From Nipponacmea schrenckii (lineage: Eukaryota > Mollusca > Gastropoda > Lottiidae): DNA of 64,000 bases. Position 1 is the first letter of the stretch. Each line of letters begins with the position of its first letter. The stretch spans positions 15,559,769-15,623,768 of the forward strand of contig JAUJPP010000007.1 in the NCBI GenBank assembly GCA_030562195.1, given 5' to 3'. A model generated the notes under the pieces. That model searched no databases and had not been told where the DNA came from. It worked only from the letters and a program-made list of their open reading frames with translations. A program made the translations under genes and the position numbers. Below are positions 48,301 through 59,196 of this stretch, in pieces.

Positions 48301-51300
48301 TATATATCTTGTGTTTAGAAATGTAGTATGTAATAAACCTAGAAGTAGTATATCCATATATCTTGTGTTTAGAAATGTAGTATGTAATAAACCTAGAAGT
48401 AGTATATCTATATATCTTGTGTTTAGAAATGTAGTATGTAATAAACCTAGAATTAGTATATGTATATATTTCTTGTGTGTTTTAAATAGTCACATGATTA
48501 AACAATCATAGACAGTCCTATTTTATAATACAATAGATGTTCTATATTATAAACTCAAAATTAAATAACTTGAAAGACATAAGCTGTCTAAAGTATATAT
48601 TACATAAAAAATGTGCTAGACTAAAATATTGATAAGATTAAACGAAAATCCAGTTGCTATTTTGAGCACATATAATGATTTTTAAAAGAATGAAATCTAT
48701 TTATACTGCTTATATCTTTTTTTTTTATTGTCGTCTGCAAACAATGATCTAAATCAGACTAAGCCATAAAACATACTATGTTTGTAAACATGACTATTAA
48801 CAATTGAATTTTTAAAAAGTCCACCCAGACAAAACAGTGTTTGATTTGTATTTCAAGGCCATTAAACGTCAGTAAATATTCTAAACATTTAATACCACTT
48901 CATAATATAAGTCTTCATTGATCAAAGAAAAAAAAAACAATTCTTATAAAGTATCATAAGCAATTTTGGCATTTCTCATCAAAGTTATGAAATGAACAAC
49001 CATCAAAAGACCTTATTGTTCATTTCAATCATGTAGTCTAGATTAACACGATGCTTAACATGTGGTTGCCTAAGAAGATACACAAATTTTATTTTAAAGT
49101 ATATTTCTGTTTTAATACAGGTTGAAACTTCAATATTATTTGTCAAAAAGAAAACCGTTGTTTCTATCGCGTTCACAAGCCACTTTCGCATGCTGACTAA
49201 GTCAAGGGCAATAACTAAATAAGCAATTTGACCGGACGGTGCACAAACAAACAAGTCTGAACCATTATATAGTTGTTAGACCCGCAGCTACATTGATTAC
49301 AGTCTTCCTGTAGATGATATTTAGCTTATCGAATTGCTGCATGTACGAAATTCAAAGATATAAGAAAAGTGTCAAGGTATCAGACAGAGATTGTTATACC
49401 TTGTCTTTTTGAATATGCAATTATGATATCTTTGACTAACTAAATTATATTCAACAATTGTTTCAAAAATGAAATCAGCGATATTATTAAACTTACCAAC
49501 TTTTGTAATGTCTTATTCATTTCTTCTTTGTTTGTTTTACAAACAATTGACTGCCTCTTGATCACTCAAGTAGAAATCTCCTTAAAGTCAAATTTCCTGC
49601 TATATAAAAAAAATTTCCTTTCTGATTTGAAAATTTCCGATCTAACCTATTTATAACCTCAGTAAAATTTTCTCCCTGATGCAGATGCTTGTGACCGAAT
49701 GACTGAAATATTTCAAATGAAGAGAAACGCAGAAAAACATCTGACCTACACACAGCCGAAGGTCATATCGACGAGGTTCCACGTGACTAAAATCATACTT
49801 ATTGCTACTTAACAATTAGTTTGTTTCTCAAGAAACATCATACGATTAAAAAAAATAAAAAATTATGTTATGGTATACTACTCCTGGGTTTTATTGTACT
49901 CCATAAACTTGCGTTTTTAATTTGATCTCTATCACTAAATATCGCTTAAAGAAGGGTTCCCTTTTCATAGTAACACTTATATCAATGGAAAGTAGGTGTT
50001 CCAATGACTGGGAAAAATACCAAATGGTCCCACATGTCATTAATTAACTTGTAATTAGGCTTATTATGATGGGATTTCCCTCGATAGGGTACTGCCATAG
50101 GTACGTATGTCAAGTATCAAATGTCGTTGATGTATTTTGATCATCCAGTCTGTGAATTCCAAACATAACAGGACGCTGTGGTTTTTAACTATGCACGCAT
50201 GCGTACTTGCCCACATTCCTTAATAGTTATCACAACAACAATGGCATTTTGGTATTCCATTTATTATCTCTAGCAAAAGGCAATAAAACGTTTCAATATC
50301 ACTTTGCAAAAACATTATGAATTAATTCAAATAAGTTTTAACTCACTAATAATAAAATACAAAATCAATTCCTGTATACCTTCATTCATATGACTTCATT
50401 TGGTCACATGATCAAAGATGGAGTTCAAATTTAGCGTTTCAAAGCCGATTAGAATCAAGTGGATTCCCCAAGCATTTCTACGTCCACATAGGTCTTTTAA
50501 ACTTGAGAATACATGGATTATTCATTAGAAACCCCAATTAATCAATTAGTAAGCTTAATTTGGCTCTAATGAGGGAACCTATCTTTAAGGATTATCATTT
50601 ATGATTTGAAAACAACTTGTAAAAATTTTTCAGTATAAGAAATTTGCCTAGAAGTTTATTAGTAAATTGATAAGGTCGTAATGCTGATAGCACCAACTAA
50701 GATTTCCCTCTTTAAGTAAACAGGATGTCACTTCACTGGGTTCGTCAAATCATAATACTCCATAAATACATTGCTATAGAATCATTACTTTAACACAAAA
50801 GTGTAAACTATCTGTTATGCGAGCGACCATCCCATTTACAGAGCTAGTCAACAAATTTAAATTGACCTCAAAAGAGGCTTTCTTTTCTATTTTTATGTAT
50901 CAGAGACACTTATAATTCCCAGCTTTATCTTCTTGAAGTCTATGGTTTCTTGAATTTCAGAACGACTCTACATCACTAATGCAAATTTTAGTCTTCACCC
51001 CAAAATGTGCATCGAAACACTCTAAGATCATATAGGCTGGGCCTTCACCATCCCCAAACTAAAATGACTTTAACTCCATCAATTTCTATCCTAGTGGAAT
51101 AATGTTTTCTGCAAACGAAAGATGATCATTCTCCGCGTCTTTTTCCGTCGGAAAGAAATTCATGCTTTTATTAACCTTTTGAGGAAATTGTCGATATTGT
51201 GGTTCAGGAAAAAAGCTTTGAGCTTTATTCCAGGATAAATCTATAACAGGAACCAAACTAAGAACTAGAAATGAAGGAGTTTGCAAAGAAAGTATAAGTC

Positions 51301-54300
51301 TTCTAAATTCAAAGCAGATGAAACCTTTTCTCCTTAATTCAAAATACAAAGAAGATAAAACCTTTTCTCCTCAATTCAAAATACAAAGAAGATGAAACCT
51401 TTTCTCCTCAATTCAAAATACAAAGAAGATAAAACCTTTTCTCCTCAATTCAAAATACAAAGAAGATGAAACCTTTTCTCCTTAATTCAAAATACAAAGA
51501 AGATAAAATCTTTTTTCCTTAATTCAAAATACAAAGAAGATGAAACCTTTTCTCCTCAATTCAAAATACAAAGAAGATAAAATCTTTTTTCCTTAATTCA
51601 AAATACAAAGAAGATGAAACCTTTTCTCCTCAATTCAAAATACAAAGAAGATAAAATCTTTTTTCCTAAATTCAAAATACAAAGAAGATAAAATCTTTTT
51701 TCCTTAATTCAAAATACAAAGAAGATGAAACCTTTTCTCCTTAATTCAAAATACAAAGAAGATGAAACCTTTTTTCCTTAATTCAAAATACAAAGAAGAT
51801 GAAACCTTTTTTCCTTAATTCAAAATACAAAGAAGATAAAATCTTTTTTCCTTAATTCAAAATACAAAGAAGATGAAACCTTTTTTCCTTAATTCAAAAT
51901 ACAAAGAAGATGAAACCTTTTTTCCTTAATTCAAAATACAAAGAAGATGAAACCTTTTTCCTTACTTCAAAATACAAAGAAGATGAAACCTTTTTTCCTA
52001 AATTCAAAATACAAAGAAGATGAAACCTTTTTCCTTAATTCAAAATACAAAGAAGATGAAACCTTTTCTCCTTAATTCAAAATACAAAGAAGATGAAACC
52101 TTTTCTCCTAAATTCAAAATACAAAGAAGATGAAACCTTTTTTCCTTAATTCAAAATACAAAGAAGATGAAACCTTTTTTCCTTAATTCAAAATACAAAG
52201 AAGATGAAACCTTTTCTCCTTAATTCAAAAAACAAAGAAGAAGAAACCTTTTCTCCTTTATTCAAAATACAAAGAAGATGAAACCTTTTCTCCTTAATTC
52301 AAAATACAAAGAAGATGAAACCTTTTTTCCTTAATTCAAAATACAAAGAAGATGAAACCCTTTCTCCTTTATTCAAAATACAAAGAAGATGAAATCTTTT
52401 CTCCTTTATTCAAAATACAAAGAAGATGAAATCTTTTCTCCTTACTTCAAAATACAAAGAAAATAAAATCTTTTTTCCTAAATTCAAAATACAAAAAGAT
52501 GAAACTTTTTTCCTTAAATCAAAATACAAAGAAGATGAAACCTTTTTTCCTTAATTCAAAATACAAAGAGATGAAACCTTTTTTCCTTAAATCAAAATAC
52601 AAAGAAGATGAAACCTTTTTTCCTTAATTCAAAATACAAAGAAGATGAAACTTTTTCCAAATTAAGCAATCTACCAAGATAAAACCTTTTTCCCCTTAAA
52701 CTTCTGAAATCAAATAACTATGAAACCTTTTCTAAAATGCTTCAAAAGTTTTCCTAATTTCCAATGAAATACCTTTCTCACTAAAAAATTTTAAAAAAAT
52801 GAGTCGAAAAGAAAATTGAACTCTAATTTGATCAATTTTTTATTCAAATTAAATCATCATTTAACATTGCACTGTAATAAGAGCAGTGAAACAATTTCAA
52901 AATTGATTATTTCTGACTTACAGGTTTAAACAGATCAAGTTTTTAATTTGTCCATTTATCTTCTCTCATTTTGATTCAGCATAAAGGTAAAGACAGTTTT
53001 CCTAAAATATGTACAGACGACAGTTTAAAAGGGATAAGATTTTCTTTTCCAAATTTATCTGTTGTGTTTGAAATTTCTTAAAATTTATGCATTTCAGGTT
53101 TCATATAGCAACATTATTACAAACATTGATCCTAGGTCTGACAGGAATTTGAAATTGTGAAAATCGATGTTATCAGTTTTCACAATACACAGAAGTACAA
53201 TCTCTTTAACATGGTTTTAATTATAAATTTATTTTCTTAATTTTCAAAAATATGAAAAGAAAAAGTCAAGTAAGAGAAATCTAGTAGACCGGTAAATCAG
53301 TCAAAACTAAACTCAAAATTAGAGTGGTGAAAAAAAATCAAATAAAGATCGCAAATTCACTGAAAACTATTAGATAAGTAAAAAGATCATATTTAGTAAA
53401 ATTTTGTGATTAAGAAGTAGGTGGAGGGAGCAAATTGACCGAGCCCACTTCCTTACCACAAATATTTCACTTAATGTGATGTAACTCACTTAAAAACAAA
53501 TGCTAGCTGTCAGTCAAATGTGATTTAGAAACTATTATTGAATTTCATTTTAAATTTATAGAAAATTTAGCCAACACTGATTACATGAAAAAGGGGGTTA
53601 GTTTCTCAGTTGACTTAGTTAATGCATCTTGATAACTTCCTCAACACCTTGTATGGTATATGATTGGTTCAATCCCAGCAAATGTCAAGATGAACTGTTG
53701 AAGTTTTATGTCCCTTGTAAGTGATGTAGGTCGAAAGTGTCTTGTTGTTTGGATGGGGTAATGAAAAGAGACCCTTGTGCTATAGGCCCTGCACGTTAAA
53801 GATCCTTTGACATTCGGAAAAAATAACAGTGGGCTAATAGAGCTAAAATGCTGCCCGTTTTCCAAAGCCAATTAGGTGCAGAAGAGTAGGATGTAAAACT
53901 CCATTAATATTTGTATGGTATTTCAAAAGATGTTTTCCTTTCTTTAAAGGGACAGGTTAACCAGCTGAACCTTAGTCACAGAAACAAGGAAATTTTAGTC
54001 GAGCTTATCAGTAATATTGTTTACAGCTCATTTACAAAATTTGAGCCTTCAAATCTCTGTGTATCAAAAATTATTCGCATTTGAAAGTAAAAAAGAACCT
54101 TTTCTTGAGACTCATGCAGGAATAGAAAATACAAGTGGTTGCCTAGAAAGATACGCCCACTTTAAAGTACGTTTATGTTTAAACACAGATTTGGCCTTGT
54201 TCAAAATCACACTAAATTTCTTTCTAATACGATGAAAATTGTCACAAGCCAAGTTTGACACCTTTTGACTAAGTCAAGGGCAATAACTCAAAAAACGTTC

Positions 54301-56605
54301 ATCGAAAAAAACGTCTATATCGAACTTGTCCAAGATCTCATCAATATAATTGATCACACTAATTTCATTCAAATCCGATGAAAATTATAGTCTCTATTGG
54401 GTTCACAAGCCAATTTTAAGGCGTTGTCTTCAAAAGCAATTACTCATAAACCATTTATCGAAAAATCGTCAATATCAAACTTGTCCGAGATCTCCTCAAT
54501 ATAAATGATCAAACCAAATATAATTCAAACCACATTATAATGTGGGCGTATAAAAATTACTAAGTTATTTATTTGAAGGAATTATGTGATTTTCCTGACA
54601 CATTACTTACACTTCTGAAGAATATTTACATATATATTCAAGGCCAATATCAACCCCTGAACATGGCGAATTGGTTTGTTTAAACCCTACTTTACTATTA
54701 ACTAAACTATCAGTATTGCAAAAATAACCAGGGCATTACAATAATCCAAATATTAGGACTGGTAAAAAGATTTACAGTATTATAGTAAAGCTTATAGTAA
54801 TATTTGAATCGATTGTTTATTTACCATTAAAATGAGGTTAAACTGATAACAACTATATGTGTACCTTTTTCAACAATATATTAAGTTTGAAGGTCGAATA
54901 TTTCTCTGATAAGAAATTGTATTAAGTGTAAAATTTATTTGAAATTTAAGGCTGAAATATTAAAGAGATTGAAAAGTCTTTTTTTTTTTAAATTCTATGT
55001 CTATTGCAGACACTGATAGTATCAATCTGCACCATCCTTATTTTCCATTAGTAACTCTGTGGTTCCTGCAATTTCCTAAAAATCTAAGTCACTAATGGGC
55101 CCTATTTGATACATGGCTATTTTGTGAATAGTGACGACATCACACAATTATTTTTTTTTAAATTGCAAGAAAGAACCGCAGACATCTGACTGAAAATTGG
55201 AATTGTGCTTAATGATTAGTTAATGGTCCCTAAAGACATAAAAATTTTTAAAAAAAATCTTGAATGTTCAAAAAGATACTTTACAAGATACTTATCATAA
55301 TATCCAATTGTTCAACATTTAAGTTCAAATGACGTAATGAGACATGTGGCTAGGATAGGTTTCCCTTTTCCTTTAAAATTTGAACTTTGTATACGATGAT
55401 ACAAAGGGAAAAGAATTTGAACAAAATTCATATTTTCCTTATTTTCTCACATAAGGGGGTTGAAGGCGTTAAGAAAGACTGTTACATTCCTTCCCCCTTG
55501 GAAATTGTGATGTTTGAAATGGTCTAAGATTATCACATTGCAATAGGTGATGTTGATTGACCTACAGAGGCAAATAGTATTAATGTGATGTTGATTGCCC
55601 TGCAGAGGCAAATAGTAGTTATGTGAAGTTGATTGCCCTGCAGAGGCAAATAGTATTGATGTGATGTTGATTGCCCTGCAGAGGCAAATAGTATTGATGT
55701 GATGTTGATTGACCTGCAGAGGCAAATAGTATTGATGTGATGTTGATTGACCTGCAGAGGCAAATAGTATTAATTGATGTGATGTTGATTGACTGCAGAG
55801 GCAAATAGTATTGATGTGATGTTGATTGACATGCAGAGGCAAATAGTATTGATGTGATGTTGATTGACTGCAGAGGCAAATAGTATTAATTGATGTGATA
55901 TTGATTGATTGCAGAGGCAAATAGTATAATTGATGTGATATTGATTGACTACAGAGGCAAAAAGTATTAATTGATGTGATATTGATTGACTGCAGAGGAA
56001 ATAGTGAAATATTGCATTTCATTGCTGAGGCTTTTCTTGATGTTTCAAGCATAGTAGATGGATATTTTCATACAGCTCTTATTTTCTATTTTATCATGTT
56101 CAACTGGCCTTAACCCCTGGAGAGATACTTGACCAAACCAAGATAATTATTTGTTCAAGGACATGCTTTGTTTGTTATGAACCTGGAGTCAGTGTAATTC
56201 AATTTATCACGGTGGCTTTGTTATCTTATCTTTGGCCCGGCAAAAACCGTTCCCTAATTCAATTCGTTTCAATAATCAAATACGTGCAATAGTCAATTCA
56301 AATATCAATTTAGAAGTAAATTTTATTCGTGACCTATTTCAATACGCAAAATACATCTCCGAAAATAACAAATATATAGATATAGGTCACAATTAGACAC
56401 ATAGTAAACAGCGAACAGCTGATTTTCCTTCCAACCACTGGAACAAGTAGGAGTAATCAGCTGTAATGCACGGCACGCCGGTTCATATATTAGCAATGAC
56501 GTAATACCGTTCTAAGTAATAACTAGTACTTACTGATGAAGGTATAATTGTCACTAAAATCAAAAGGGACCATATTTTGTCGAGTATTCTCAGTCTCCAA
56601 TCCAT
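42270..56605 (-). CDS. WBP1L: WBP1/WBP1L-family transmembrane PY-motif protein (complete)
   Basis: Five coding exons (56605-56534, 46658-46565, 46085-45903, 42949-42832, 42351-42270) total 549 nt and give 182 residues plus TAA. Layout: signal peptide (residues 1-24, WSLLILVTIIPSS); a short Cys-rich ectodomain (about 25-55) with ELC...WC..GYCCNNGKCCLYY; WWFW at the membrane edge; a transmembrane helix (about 57-73); then a cytoplasmic tail. The CC....CC.YY.E.WWFWL junction is diagnostic of WBP1 and WBP1L/OPAL1. The tail carries LPSYDEV (120-126), PPPEY (133-137) and PPPPY (172-176). WBP1-type proteins bind WW domains through PPxY and, for WBP1L, recruit NEDD4-family ubiquitin ligases. The protein is shorter than vertebrate WBP1L. 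All phases fit and donors and acceptors are near consensus. The WBP1 versus WBP1L label is uncertain. Confidence 0.9.
42385..42722. repeat. 16-bp minisatellite, about 21 copies, in WBP1-gene intron 4
   Basis: Unit GTTAACATCACATAGT with CATCTAGT and CAGCACATAGT variants. It fills most of the 480-bp intron between coding exons 4 and 5. Confidence 0.96.
42832..42949 (-). CDS. WBP1L: WBP1-family coding exon 4 (two tyrosine PY-type motifs)
   Basis: VRLPSYDEVPIIPKNPPPEY then NQVCC...LIRPN. Acceptor CTCTTTTTTAG, donor GTAAGT. Confidence 0.9.
43008..43140 (+). mobile_element. SINE family A fragment in WBP1-gene intron 3
   Basis: GCACACTGCATGTCATTGTC and AGGATGTAAAACTCCATTCC match the 3' half of family A. 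Tail orientation is plus, antisense to the gene. Confidence 0.5.
43625..44125. repeat. ~46-bp minisatellite, about 11 copies
   Basis: Unit contains CAATTTGAAACTTAATGGTA and TATAGAGGACATTCACAGCA. In WBP1-gene intron 3. Confidence 0.96.
44625..45115. repeat. ~23-bp minisatellite, about 20 copies
   Basis: Unit GATAATAACTTGGGTGACTC plus AAA, with GGATGACTC and single-base deletion variants. A 61-codon minus-strand frame through it (SHPIIIFESPKLL repeats) is an artefact. Confidence 0.96.
45903..46085 (-). CDS. WBP1L: WBP1-family coding exon 3 (transmembrane segment)
   Basis: FWVLVGVVFLLLSCCFYHRE opens the exon, followed by KIFRCC, then a polar cytoplasmic stretch. Donor GTGAGA at 45902. An in-frame ATG inside this exon starts a 60-codon open frame, but it is internal. 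Confidence 0.9.
46330..46520 (+). mobile_element. SINE family A fragment in WBP1-gene intron 2
   Basis: CAGTCATGTAGGTCTAAGTG, AATGGGCTAATGTCGCTGTC and TTATTGCACACTGCATGTCG match the family A body. The head is missing. Confidence 0.5.
46565..46658 (-). CDS. WBP1L: WBP1-family coding exon 2 (Cys-rich ectodomain)
   Basis: AQELCVETKIWCENGYCCNN then GKCCLYYHETW. Acceptor GTATTTCAG; donor GTAAGT chosen over an earlier GGTGT because only it keeps WWFWVLVGVV in frame. Confidence 0.9.
46920..47065. mobile_element. Palindromic GATTGG-type MITE, diverged copy
   Basis: GATTGGTCAATCACTAAAAT and the flanking GGTCATATTTTCAAAAATTT resemble the element at 30660. The right end is poorly preserved. Confidence 0.4.
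47430..47540. repeat. 35-bp repeat, about 3 copies
   Basis: ATCAAGTTATTACTAACTCG then TACCATCTTCACAAT, three times, the last cut short. Confidence 0.9.
47930..48485. repeat. 54-bp minisatellite, about 10 copies, open on both strands
   Basis: Unit starts GTAGTATGTAATAAACCTAG and continues AAGTAGTATATCTATATATC, TTGTGTTTAG. 54 is a multiple of three, so the plus strand stays open for 192 codons (18-residue period, NVVCNKPRSSISIYLVFR) and the minus strand for 116 (TRYIDILLLGLLHTTFLN). It lies in WBP1-gene intron 1. No sign that either frame is translated. Confidence 0.95.
49015..49260. mobile_element. Diverged 'TATACGCCCACAT' repeat body
   Basis: GTTTCTATCGCGTTCACAAG and TGACTAAGTCAAGGGCAATA match the body of the 54150-54558 copy. 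The 83-codon minus ORF here is repeat-derived. Confidence 0.5.
49260..51300. other. WBP1-gene intron 1, no feature seen
   Basis: Mostly single-copy-looking AT-rich DNA. A minus-strand ATG followed by seven codons and GTAAGT at 49524-49495 (MNKTLQKL) could be an alternative first exon in phase with exon 2, but nothing else supports it. Confidence 0.35.
51300..52670. repeat. 36-bp minisatellite, about 38 copies
   Basis: Unit contains AAATACAAAGAAGATGAAAC followed by CTTTTTTCCTTAATTC. Variants: AAGATAAAATC, CTTTTCTCC. In WBP1-gene intron 1. Confidence 0.97.
53650..53910 (+). mobile_element. SINE family A copy
   Basis: AAGTGATGTAGGTCGAAAGT, CTTGTGCTATAGGCCCTGCA, TAAAGATCCTTTGACATTCG, ATTAGGTGCAGAAGAGTAGG and ATGTAAAACTCCATT match other copies. 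A B-box-like GGTTCAATCCC begins at 53665. Confidence 0.65.
54150..54558 (-). mobile_element. 'TATACGCCCACAT' repeat, single copy, inverted
   Basis: The right end reads CACATTATAATGTGGGCGTA followed by TAAAAA, the inverse of the head of the 14.8-kb cluster. The body has AAATCCGATGAAAATTATAG and CTCTATTGGGTTCACAAGCC. The left side has AGATACGCCCACTTTAAAG, so the ends look inverted. Confidence 0.65.
55535..56010. repeat. ~38-bp minisatellite, about 13 copies
   Basis: Unit contains GATGTGATGTTGATTGACCT and GCAGAGGCAAATAGTATT. Three overlapping minus-strand frames up to 201 codons run through it with the same repeated peptide (QSTSHQYYLPLQ); these are artefacts. The array lies about 520 bp downstream of WBP1-gene exon 1. 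Confidence 0.96.
56534..56605 (-). CDS. WBP1L: WBP1-family coding exon 1 (signal peptide)
   Basis: ATG at 56605; exactly 24 codons, MDWRLRILDKIWSLLILVTI then IPSS, then GTAAGT. Phase 0, joining to AQELC. The hydrophobic core and small residues fit a cleavable signal peptide. Confidence 0.8.
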
Positions 56606-56800
56606 TTTGACAGTACAACATAGTCTGACAAACACTTTCTAACCACCGAGTCAGCTGTCAGGTTATTTTTAGTCCTGTATAGTCTTGATTATCTAGATCA
56701 CGTGGTCTTTCATTAAATATATAACGTACTGAATGATCGAGACTGACGTCTCGTGGCGGGAAATATTGGCGGAAAACACTGTAAAATAACGCAATTATTT
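56606..56800 (-). promoter_or_regulatory. Probable WBP1-gene 5' UTR/promoter region
   Basis: Immediately upstream of the ATG exon. It contains a palindromic E-box CACGTG near 56699 and GGCGGGAAA near 56755, an E2F-like sequence, with more CpG than the surroundings. No TATA box placed; transcription start unknown. Confidence 0.3.
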
Positions 56801-58832
56801 ATAGAATAATCTACGTAAAGCCTTGTTCCATGAAAATCGGGAATTTCGTCTGAAAATTTCCATTATAGGTCTATTAGCTAATATTAGACCTAGAGCTGAT
56901 ATTAGCCTTTTATACATCTAGGAATTTAATATTTTGCATGTGATCTATGCATGATCTATGCATGAGTGAATTGCATGTTTTATTAGCTTTGAAATAAGCT
57001 ACACATGTAACTAACCTCGATATTAGCCATAGGTTATTAGTATTAGTCCCACCTCCACTATAGCGATCAAGTCAATCACGGCAAATGCCTAGATGAACGT
57101 TCGGTTTTTTATTTGGAGTTGATAGGAATGCAAGTTGGAAGAGCTAACCTACAAAAGCGCAATAGGCGTTCGAAGGAATAATACCCCACGGTCCCGGCCG
57201 TGTGTTCCTTAAAAAATCCCTCCCGAATTGAAGTGGTGGATATTGTACATGTATAGGGCAGCATGATAGTAGGTCTTCCGTGTCTTCAACATAAAAAAAT
57301 AAAAAATTGGCCACTACTGTGTCTGTATATATTAATTACTTTTATGTACAAAATGTTAATTCATAATAGTAGGCCTATGCATGTGCAATAGAAAGGTAGT
57401 CAAACAAAAGCATTCTAACCGATCACTCGATGAAAAAACTATTTTCAAACGATCGTTGGCACTGCTTTCAATTGGACATCATCAAACTCAAACTAATGTA
57501 AATGAAATTACATGGGTGACGCAATTATGCATTACATTAAGACCACAGGAATGATTTTGTACCTTTGCATTTATTTTCCCGCAATCATTATCACGAAAAC
57601 TCTATAAATGGATTCCAATCTCAAAAGAACAGCCTGGTTTGTTTGGAAGAATAAATAAACGGTACTAAAAATTGTTAATTTATATCGTCACTGCAAATTG
57701 AATACCCCAAAATAATTGGAGTGCTCTTGATCATGTTTTGACCGTACTGGAAAGTAAACAAACATTTAAATATCTTTTAATATTCATCGTAAATAATGCA
57801 CACTCCATCCACAGAAAATATTCAGTTGGCACGATAGGCGTACAGGAGGGGCTCGATCATATTCGGGCACGGAAAGTTCCCGAGTCTTCTTGTTTTTTTT
57901 TTTAGAAAAATACCACTAATATTGCCGGGAACCGATTCCAGTCCGAATCCCTAGATTCTATTGAAGCAAAATACCCGAATATCGAGATATTCGTGCGGAA
58001 GCCTTGTGGGCTGTTGATATTTACCTTGGTTGTTCGGGCACTTCATGGAGATTTCGGATTTTATCACCGGGCAGAAGAATTCGGACCGAGTCCGAGATTC
58101 GGGCACAAATCTCTCCCGCACCCCCAGTTTCATAACCTACCGTACGCCTATGCATAACACAGACACCCTTACAGTGAGTAGTAATATCGTGTATCATTTA
58201 TCATTTCCATGGTAATTACAATAAACCATGCCCATTCAGAATTCTAAGCAATACATACATAATATATACATGTATAAAGAAATGTACTATTAGTACCGGT
58301 ATATATACTTTTATTTGAAGGAATATATTATAATTATATTTACATCTATATCCATAAATTTACATTTCTACCATCACTCTCTTCAATGAGCCAGTTACGC
58401 AAACTGGCATTTATTTTTCGACAAAATGTTTTTGTGAAATCAAAGCACAATAAACCCCAATAACCTGCGTCATTTATTTAGTTTATCATATGATTAATTG
58501 CGTTTACACACCAATAATGCCAATAAGACAACATTCTAAATATAATTCATATTACAAATTTTTCCTCTGAGTTTTGACTAATTTGGTAGATTTTCGACTA
58601 TAGAATCTTGCAAATTTAAATGTAACACTTGTTTGGAAAGGATGACTCTCTAAACAAGAGGTAAATAAAGCTATGTTTAAAAACTGAAAAGATCAATGAA
58701 AAGATGGAAGCTTGTCTAAATACTACAAATCAAATCTCCTCATATCAGATTAAAAGATGAAACTGTAATACGATTACCAGCACCTTCAAATCCCACAGAC
58801 AAAATAAATGAAATGATGAAGTCAATAGGATT
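56800..58832. other. Intergenic DNA between WBP1 gene and DDHD-gene 3' end
   Basis: No coding exon recognised. It includes a CpG-rich MITE-like element (57834-58149). The DDHD-gene 3' UTR covers some of the right part; a minus-strand AATAAA near 58305 is one possible signal. Confidence 0.4.
57834..58149. mobile_element. CpG-rich element with ATAGGCGTAC ends
   Basis: Left ATAGGCGTAC and right GTACGCCTAT are perfect 10-bp inverted repeats about 316 bp apart. The interior is GC-rich (ATTCGGGCACGG, CGAGTCCGAGATTCGGGC). Open frames on both strands (57951-58133, 58030-58215) are shadows of it. Class unknown. Confidence 0.5.
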
Positions 58833-59196
58833 CTATTTTCTTATGAAACCAGTCATTGGTGGTGGAGCATTAGCTGACAAGGCAGGAGGAGGTCCTTGAG
58901 ATGTTGATGGACCTAAACCACCATAAGCACTGGTTGGTGGCATGCCACTAGGAGGCATACCATATCCTTGTCCCATAGGTGGAGGTACCATGGTTGGGAC
59001 AGGGGGAGGCTTATATTGAGTAAATTGTTGATCAGATGTATTTTGGGGAGGGGGTTGATATCTAGGAGGTGTGTACATGGGTGGGGGTTGACTTCCAGCT
59101 CGTTTATGAACCCCTTCTGGTCCAGGCATCTGTGGTGTAATACCAAATGGCATATAAATCTCTTTCAGCACCATTAATACTGTATCTTCGGATCCC
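58833..59196 (-). CDS. DDHD-gene terminal exon with proline-rich tail
   Basis: 120 residues plus stop. The first about 15 complete the conserved domain ([19 protein letters not shown]). The rest is low-complexity Pro/Gly/Met: six triple-proline motifs, and PPMY and PPRY, both PPxY. It ends GFIRK. Acceptor TTATTTTTAG. The frame is continuous from the conserved part, so the tail is truly encoded in this exon. Confidence 0.9.

Noticed and set aside
47933..48511. 192-codon ORF with 18-residue repeats
   Set aside because: Entirely a 54-bp minisatellite inside an intron; open on both strands, as expected from a unit divisible by three.
55447..56052. 201-codon minus ORF with QSTSHQYYLPLQ repeats
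   Set aside because: Product of a ~38-bp minisatellite; overlapping frames repeat the same peptide.
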